From contig CAJTPD010000001.1 of the NCBI GenBank assembly GCA_910578105.1, positions 186,001 through 250,000 on the forward strand: 64,000 bases of DNA. The letters run 5' to 3'. The position numbers and the translations under genes are program-made. Origin of the DNA: an uncultured Odoribacter sp. (GTDB lineage Bacteria; Bacteroidota; Bacteroidia; Bacteroidales; Marinifilaceae). The notes under the pieces were generated by a model that was not told the origin of the DNA, made no database searches, and saw only the letters and a list, made by a program, of their open reading frames with translations. Shown one piece after another: positions 59,446-64,000 of this stretch; positions within the stretch are counted from its first letter, which is position 1; every line of letters begins with the position of its first letter.

Positions 59446-59573
59446 AAGTAAGTTTTTTCATATTGCGCAGGTTGCGATCGGAATACCCCTGATGGTGTTG
59501 ACAGCAACAGGCAAATTTGCTTACCGCCGTGAGGTTATAAACTGTATCACTCCGTTGAATTGTATAAACAGCC

Positions 59574-60185
59574 TTATTTTGAGTGTTTAAAAACTTTTAC
59601 CCGGTCGTCCAGTGGTTTATATTCTTTCTTCTGAGGTGATTCAAGCGGCACGCCAAAAGGCATTTGTGAGATGAGTTCCCAGGTTTCAGGGAGTTTCCAT
59701 TCGGTAATTACCTGTTTGTCAATGAGAGGATTATAATGCTGGAGAGAGGCTCCGAATCCGGCGTCTTCGAGCATTGTCCAAATGGCCAGTTGATGCATGG
59801 CAGAGGTTTGCTGGGACCACAGAGGAAATTTTTCCCGGTAAGTCGGATAAGCGTTTTGCAAACCTTCTACTATGGTACGGTCCTCAAAAAACAATACGGT
59901 GCCATAGCCTGAAGCAAACGATTGGTTGATTTTAGTTTCCGTATGCGCAAATGCCTTGGCCGGAGCGGTGTTTTTTAAGGTTTCCAAGACAATTTCCCAT
60001 AGTCTTTTGTGGTGTTTTTTCAAGAGCAACACCATCCGGGTGGATTGGGAATTGAAAGCAGAAGGGATATTCAGAGCTGCAAAGTTCAGAATTTCCTCAA
60101 TTTCGTTGTCCGGAATTGTGCTTTGATTACTGAGAGAATAATAACTCCGGCGATGTTTCAGAGCTTCTTTCAGATTTCTTTCCAT
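59574..60185 (-). CDS. Nitroreductase-family protein
   Basis: A 203-residue FMN-dependent oxidoreductase fold. The start LKEALKHRRSYYSLSNQSTI gives the FMN phosphate-binding RRS, NIPSAFNSQSTRMVLL the next FMN contact, and EDAGFGASLQHYNPLIDKQV the dimer-interface helix; IS-x-MPFGVPLESPQKKEYKPL is a typical ending. It resembles the HBN/YdgI-type nitroreductases. The substrate is unknown. It is divergent from the MoxR gene, with 114 bases between them. Confidence 0.88.
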   Translation of the reverse strand: MERNLKEALKHRRSYYSLSNQSTIPDNEIEEILNFAALNIPSAFNSQSTRMVLLLKKHHKRLWEIVLETLKNTAPAKAFAHTETKINQSFASGYGTVLFFEDRTIVEGLQNAYPTYREKFPLWSQQTSAMHQLAIWTMLEDAGFGASLQHYNPLIDKQVITEWKLPETWELISQMPFGVPLESPQKKEYKPLDDRVKVFKHSK

Positions 60186-60299
60186 AGCATTGATTTTTAT
60201 GATATTGTACGTAAAACCGGAACTTTAGTTCTGCTAATCCGCGAAGCGTTCATCTATTTTTATACCTTTAGCCTTCCGAAAATAATTGAAATAAAACCT

Positions 60300-61172
60300 A
60301 TGCAAGCGAATAAAAATACGGCTTCGGCCTATCAGACGGATTTGTTTTCCGATGAGCGGACATCTCTTTTTTCCCCACCGAAACATTCCCCGGATTTGTG
60401 CATTCCGCAACAGAAATGGGAATTTCTGTGCCATACGCTTTATTTAAAGAAATATCCTTTTTTGTTGGGTCCTAAAGGATGCGGAAAATCTTCAGTGGCA
60501 ATGGAATTGGCCGATGCCATGAAGATGGAGTATTTTGCCTTTGATATGGGACAGGCTTTTAAGCCCAAAAAAATGTTTCTGGGCGGATTGATTATCGGGG
60601 ATGAAGGAAAAACGCAGGCAATACGGTCGGAATTTTTCAAAGCTTTTACTTCGGACCGGCCGACATTGATATTTTTGGATGAATTGACCCGTATTCCCAT
60701 GGTGGCTGCCAATTTTCTGATGACTATTCTGGATCGGCGGCAATCTTATCTCTATGATGAAGATTCCGGAATCCGTTATAACAAAGGAAAGGACGTCCTG
60801 TTTGTAGCTGCAGGTAATACGGGATTTGCCTATGTGTCGACGCAACGGTTGGATTCGGCTTTTGAAGACCGGTTTATTAAAGTGCAGCTCAGTTATTTGA
60901 CGCCCGGCGAAGAGGCTGCTTTGGTGCGGCAACGTTATCCTGCGGTAAAAGCTGCGGTTGCGCAGCAATTGGCAGAGGTGGCCCGTTTGCTGAGGCAGGC
61001 GGAACAAAAGGAAGCTTTGACCGTTTCGCTTTCCACGCGCCAGGTGTTGGATGCTGCCGCCTATTTGCAATTGGGATATTCGATACGGGAAGTGGTTGAA
61101 GAAGTGATTCTGACGAATTATGTTATTGCCGGAGAACAGTTGGTGGCGCGTTCCTTAGTTCAGATGATATGA
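60300..61172 (+). CDS. MoxR-type AAA+ ATPase
   Basis: A 290-residue ATPase. I chose the ATG at 60300 (MQANKNTAS) because the longer frame reading back to 60009 runs through the divergent nitroreductase gene. Walker A is GPKGCGKS (57-64), Walker B FLDELTR with D127 and E128, sensor VLFVAAGNTG. The arrangement resembles CobS/MoxR proteins that couple ATP hydrolysis to maturation or metal insertion. Its stop overlaps the VWA partner (ATGA, 61169-61172). The client is unknown. Confidence 0.88.
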   Translation: MQANKNTASAYQTDLFSDERTSLFSPPKHSPDLCIPQQKWEFLCHTLYLKKYPFLLGPKGCGKSSVAMELADAMKMEYFAFDMGQAFKPKKMFLGGLIIGDEGKTQAIRSEFFKAFTSDRPTLIFLDELTRIPMVAANFLMTILDRRQSYLYDEDSGIRYNKGKDVLFVAAGNTGFAYVSTQRLDSAFEDRFIKVQLSYLTPGEEAALVRQRYPAVKAAVAQQLAEVARLLRQAEQKEALTVSLSTRQVLDAAAYLQLGYSIREVVEEVILTNYVIAGEQLVARSLVQMI

Positions 61173-62890
61173 CCCGGGATGAAATTGAAAAAATATACAA
61201 TCAGGATGTCCTGGACCGCAATTGGTGGGGAGATTTTTCCGGGACACTGGAAATTGTGGAAAAGGATTTTCCGGAAACTTCCGGTATTTATCAATTGATG
61301 CCGGTATGTGCCCGGATTGCTTTGCATATGGCAGGCGAATTGCCCCGGATTGTCTTTTCGAAAGAAGTGAATGTAACGGCTGATTTTGAGGCAGTGGTGA
61401 TGAATCCTGAGATTCTTTCGTTGAAGGTATCCGAGAAAATACGTTCGGAAGTGTTTTTCGGACAATATATTCATCAATTGGGACATCTTTGTTATAGCCG
61501 CAGGAGGTATGAAAAATACAATTGTCATTTTCAGCAAAAACATTTTATTCATCTGATTGAGGACCGCAGGATTGAGGGTAGAATCGTACAGTCGTATCCG
61601 GGATATTATTATTACCTGCATGCCGCGCGGAAAATGGCTTTTGTGCTGGCTTTGCTGAAGGCTGAGCAGGAATTGAAATTTGCGGATTTGGACGATGTCC
61701 GTTATAATTATCTGGCTATCCGTATCCTGTATCCCGAATTATTGGAATACGATGTATTCCGTGAAAGACTGGCTTTGCATAAAAGCCGTTTGGGATGGAT
61801 AGATGCTTTACTGGAGCCGGTAAAGGATTATGCGGCTTTGGAACCGGAGGAAGTGGTTGAATTGGCCCGGCAAATCAGTTCCCGTTTTTTGTCCGCCCCC
61901 GAATCGGAACGGAAAATGTTTAATTTTTATTCAAAGGTGATGATGAATTTGCCTTTGGAAGTGGAAGGAGCTCCGGTGGATATTGATGTCAAGATTCTGG
62001 ATGATTTGTTTCTTGATTTGAATAAATCTCTGGACTTGACTCCCTGTGATGAAGACATTGAAGGGGATACGAAAGGTGCGTTGAGGCGGGCCGGCATTCC
62101 TGTGGCGGAGCAGTACAGGGAACTGGAAGCCTGTGACGGAATTGTGGACCTTCAGATTTTGCAGAAGGCAAGGGAGCTGGCTGCTAAAATCCGGTTGAAT
62201 TTTCTGACTTTCCAGGCGAAAATGAATAAGACCTGTGTGTTTTATGAACAGGAAAGCGGGGAATTGGATGAAGAAGAATTATATCAGGTACATTTTAATC
62301 CGGATATTTTTACGGAAGAATTGCCGGCATCTTCGGCTATGCTGGACGTGGTGGTGATGCTTGATTTGTCGGGGTCTATGACGGACGGGGACAAGCTGGA
62401 ATTGCAATTGGTGTTGTCTGTGGCTTTGGCAATTGCTTTTGAGGCTAATCCGGATATCCGTTTTTCAATTTATGGCCACCGGGTAAAACAGGAGCGTATA
62501 GAGATTGTCAGGTTTCATGAGGCCGGCAAACGTCTGGAGATAAAGAAACTTTTTTCGCAGGAAGGCATGTATGTTAATGCGGATGGATTTGCGATTGGTT
62601 ATGCCATGCAAAAGTTCTGTGTGCGGAGCCGGAATAAGTTGCTTTTTATGATTTCGGACGGTACTCCTACGGCGGCAGCCGGGAGGAAAGATCCGCGTAT
62701 TCATGTCCGGGAAATGGTCCGGGAAGCCGGACGAATGGGGATAACCGTGCTTTCTATAGGCATTTCCAATTTTAACCAATCCGATATGTATGATGAATTT
62801 ATACCTTATTCGGGTCCGGAGGTCACAACCCGGTTGGTACAATGGTTGAGACGTAAGTTTATGAATATTGCAGACGGGGCTACGTTTTAG
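61169..62890 (+). CDS. VWA-domain partner of MoxR (CobT-like)
   Basis: A 573-residue protein whose C-terminal von Willebrand A domain carries an intact MIDAS, DLSGSM (D399, S401, S403), with the later SDGTPTAAAGR and LSIGISNFNQ segments. The N-terminal 300 residues contain an HQLGH element (102-106) followed by LIEDRRIEGR, like a zincin HExxH motif in which Glu is Gln. The VWA-containing protein and its MoxR ATPase form a typical two-component chaperone set; the degenerate metal site is reminiscent of CobT-like proteins. Four-base overlap with the ATPase gene implies coupled translation. The target is unknown. Confidence 0.87.
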   Translation: MTRDEIEKIYNQDVLDRNWWGDFSGTLEIVEKDFPETSGIYQLMPVCARIALHMAGELPRIVFSKEVNVTADFEAVVMNPEILSLKVSEKIRSEVFFGQYIHQLGHLCYSRRRYEKYNCHFQQKHFIHLIEDRRIEGRIVQSYPGYYYYLHAARKMAFVLALLKAEQELKFADLDDVRYNYLAIRILYPELLEYDVFRERLALHKSRLGWIDALLEPVKDYAALEPEEVVELARQISSRFLSAPESERKMFNFYSKVMMNLPLEVEGAPVDIDVKILDDLFLDLNKSLDLTPCDEDIEGDTKGALRRAGIPVAEQYRELEACDGIVDLQILQKARELAAKIRLNFLTFQAKMNKTCVFYEQESGELDEEELYQVHFNPDIFTEELPASSAMLDVVVMLDLSGSMTDGDKLELQLVLSVALAIAFEANPDIRFSIYGHRVKQERIEIVRFHEAGKRLEIKKLFSQEGMYVNADGFAIGYAMQKFCVRSRNKLLFMISDGTPTAAAGRKDPRIHVREMVREAGRMGITVLSIGISNFNQSDMYDEFIPYSGPEVTTRLVQWLRRKFMNIADGATF

Positions 62891-63062
62891 CGGAGGAACC
62901 TGGTAAACTTCCGGCCGGATAAAACTGATTACGGTAAAATGGTAAATGGGATTTGCAGTTTTGGAACTTTTTTGGGGGAATGTTTTACTTTTTATTTTAA
63001 ATAATTATTTTTGAAATCGTTTGTGATAAGGATATTGGAATGTGAATTTTAAATATAAACTG

Positions 63063-64000
63063 ATGGAACAAGAAGAACAAAAATTAAATTCGTTGCCTGA
63101 TAACGCATATCGGGAATTAAAACCGGGAGAGGAATACAAGCCGATTATGCCGGTAAACAGTCAGCCTAAAGAGGTAACCCCTTATTCTGTGGTGTTTGGT
63201 GTGATTATGGCTGTTATTTTTTCGGCTGCAGCGGCTTATTTGGGGTTGAAAGTCGGGCAGGTATTTGAGGCAGCCATTCCGATTGCGATTATTGCTGTCG
63301 GTTGCGGAAACCTGATGAAGAAAAATAATATGCTCGGACAGAATGTCATTATTCAGTCTATCGGTGCCAGTTCCGGTGTTATTGTTGCCGGTGCTATTTT
63401 TACTTTGCCGGCTCTCTATATTTTAGGACTGGATGCCAAGTTTTATCAGATTTTCCTTTCTTCTTTACTGGGAGGGCTATTGGGTATTCTGATGCTGATA
63501 CCTTTCCGGAAATATTTTGTAAAGGATATGCACGGCAAGTATCCTTTTCCGGAAGCTACTGCAACCACAGAGGTGCTGGTATCCGGAGAAAAGAAGGGGA
63601 ATCAGGCCAAATTATTGGCAGTAAGCGGTTTGGTGGGTGGTTTGTATGATTTTATTATCAGCACTTTCGGTTGGTGGACAGAGAATATTTCTACACGTAT
63701 TATGGAATGGGGAACTGTTTTGGCCGATAAAACGAAATTGGTGTTTAAAGTCAATACAGGAGCTGCAGTTTTGGGACTGGGATATATTGTTGGTTTGAAA
63801 TATGCCGCCATTATTTGTGCCGGTTCGTTTACCGTGTGGTTTGTGTTGATTCCTTTCCTGAGTTATTTTGCCGATGGACAGACATTGGTGGTGGGAGAAG
63901 GAGTAACGTCTTTGATTCGTGATATGTCGCCGGAACAAATTTTCACTCATTATGCCCGTCATATCGGTATCGGCGGTATAGCAATGGCCGGTATTATCGG
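63063..64000 (+). CDS. OPT-family oligopeptide transporter (N-terminal part, cut by window end)
   Basis: The frame opens with ATG at 63063 and runs off the edge at 64000 after about 312 residues. After a hydrophilic start (MEQEEQKLNSLPDNAYREL) come hydrophobic spans, with the family segments PYSVVFGVIMAVIFSAAAAY, GLKVGQVFEAAIPIAI, IIQSIGASSGVIVAGAIFTLP and YPFPEATATTEVLV. OPT proteins take up oligopeptides or metal complexes across the inner membrane. The start fits the preceding untranslated region; the C-terminal half is outside the window. Confidence 0.9.
   Translation, partial: MEQEEQKLNSLPDNAYRELKPGEEYKPIMPVNSQPKEVTPYSVVFGVIMAVIFSAAAAYLGLKVGQVFEAAIPIAIIAVGCGNLMKKNNMLGQNVIIQSIGASSGVIVAGAIFTLPALYILGLDAKFYQIFLSSLLGGLLGILMLIPFRKYFVKDMHGKYPFPEATATTEVLVSGEKKGNQAKLLAVSGLVGGLYDFIISTFGWWTENISTRIMEWGTVLADKTKLVFKVNTGAAVLGLGYIVGLKYAAIICAGSFTVWFVLIPFLSYFADGQTLVVGEGVTSLIRDMSPEQIFTHYARHIGIGGIAMAGII

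Noticed and set aside
60009..60299. N-terminal extension of the MoxR gene
   Set aside because: It would start inside the divergent nitroreductase gene, and its residues look like antisense. The ATG at 60300 gives a normal MoxR start.

Overview
The window looks like a Bacteroidales chromosome, most plausibly a gut anaerobe of the Odoribacter/Butyricimonas type. Support comes from a T9SS SprA translocon, a GldF-GldG fusion, menaquinone genes, a Na+-pumping methylmalonyl-CoA decarboxylase operon, a sulfatase and glycosidase operon, few strong Shine-Dalgarno sequences, and many TAnnTTTG (-7) promoter boxes of the Bacteroidetes type. The genus is an inference, because no rRNA is present. No rRNA, tRNA, CRISPR array or intact transposase was recognised.

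Layout. 1-11.1 kb: end of an unknown gene, a TatD-like hydrolase, tcdA, a PUR-domain protein, ruvA, the giant sprA (2423 aa) and a DJ-1/PfpI protein. 11.1-16.8 kb (minus strand): an unknown protein, then a five-gene heterodisulfide-reductase-like redox operon (HdrC, HdrB, HdrA, a small dicluster ferredoxin, and a membrane HdrE/HdrD fusion). 16.9-24.2 kb: the TPR-DUF4286-ruvC operon, then metallo-hydrolase, mtnN and luxS (S-adenosylhomocysteine recycling and AI-2), a small membrane protein, a second PUR protein, and menG facing menA. 24.3-28.5 kb (minus): the methylmalonyl-CoA epimerase and decarboxylase operon, with a 16-bp perfect hairpin between its first two genes. 28.8-30.8 kb: a small membrane protein and an aminopeptidase P.

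30.9-38.5 kb is the accessory region. It starts with a deletion-damaged O-antigen-ligase/TPR gene, followed by a transglutaminase-like lipoprotein. Next is a lipoprotein with an 18-cysteine knuckle domain, a Gly-rich linker and an exchangeable-looking C-terminal domain. After it comes an array of three paralogous small secreted proteins, each followed by a copy of the same roughly 160-bp trailer with a terminator. A truncated second copy of the lipoprotein C-terminus lies inside the array. The layout resembles an effector with orphan C-terminal-module/partner cassettes and is the best candidate for an undescribed system here.

38.5-43.0 kb returns to core genes: dnaN, a DnaQ-like exonuclease and gldFG. 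43.2-59.4 kb is one long co-directional operon for breakdown of a uronic-acid, hexosamine and galactose-containing, sulfated (perhaps phosphorylated) glycan: DUF1573-PL8 lyase, GH2, GH20, a gene remnant, DUF2264, a GH95-like six-hairpin glycosidase, a nuclease-fold/metallophosphoesterase fusion, sulfatase, phosphodiesterase and a second GH2. No SusC/SusD pair is visible in it. The window ends with a nitroreductase (minus strand), a MoxR AAA+/VWA pair and the start of an OPT-family transporter cut by the window edge.
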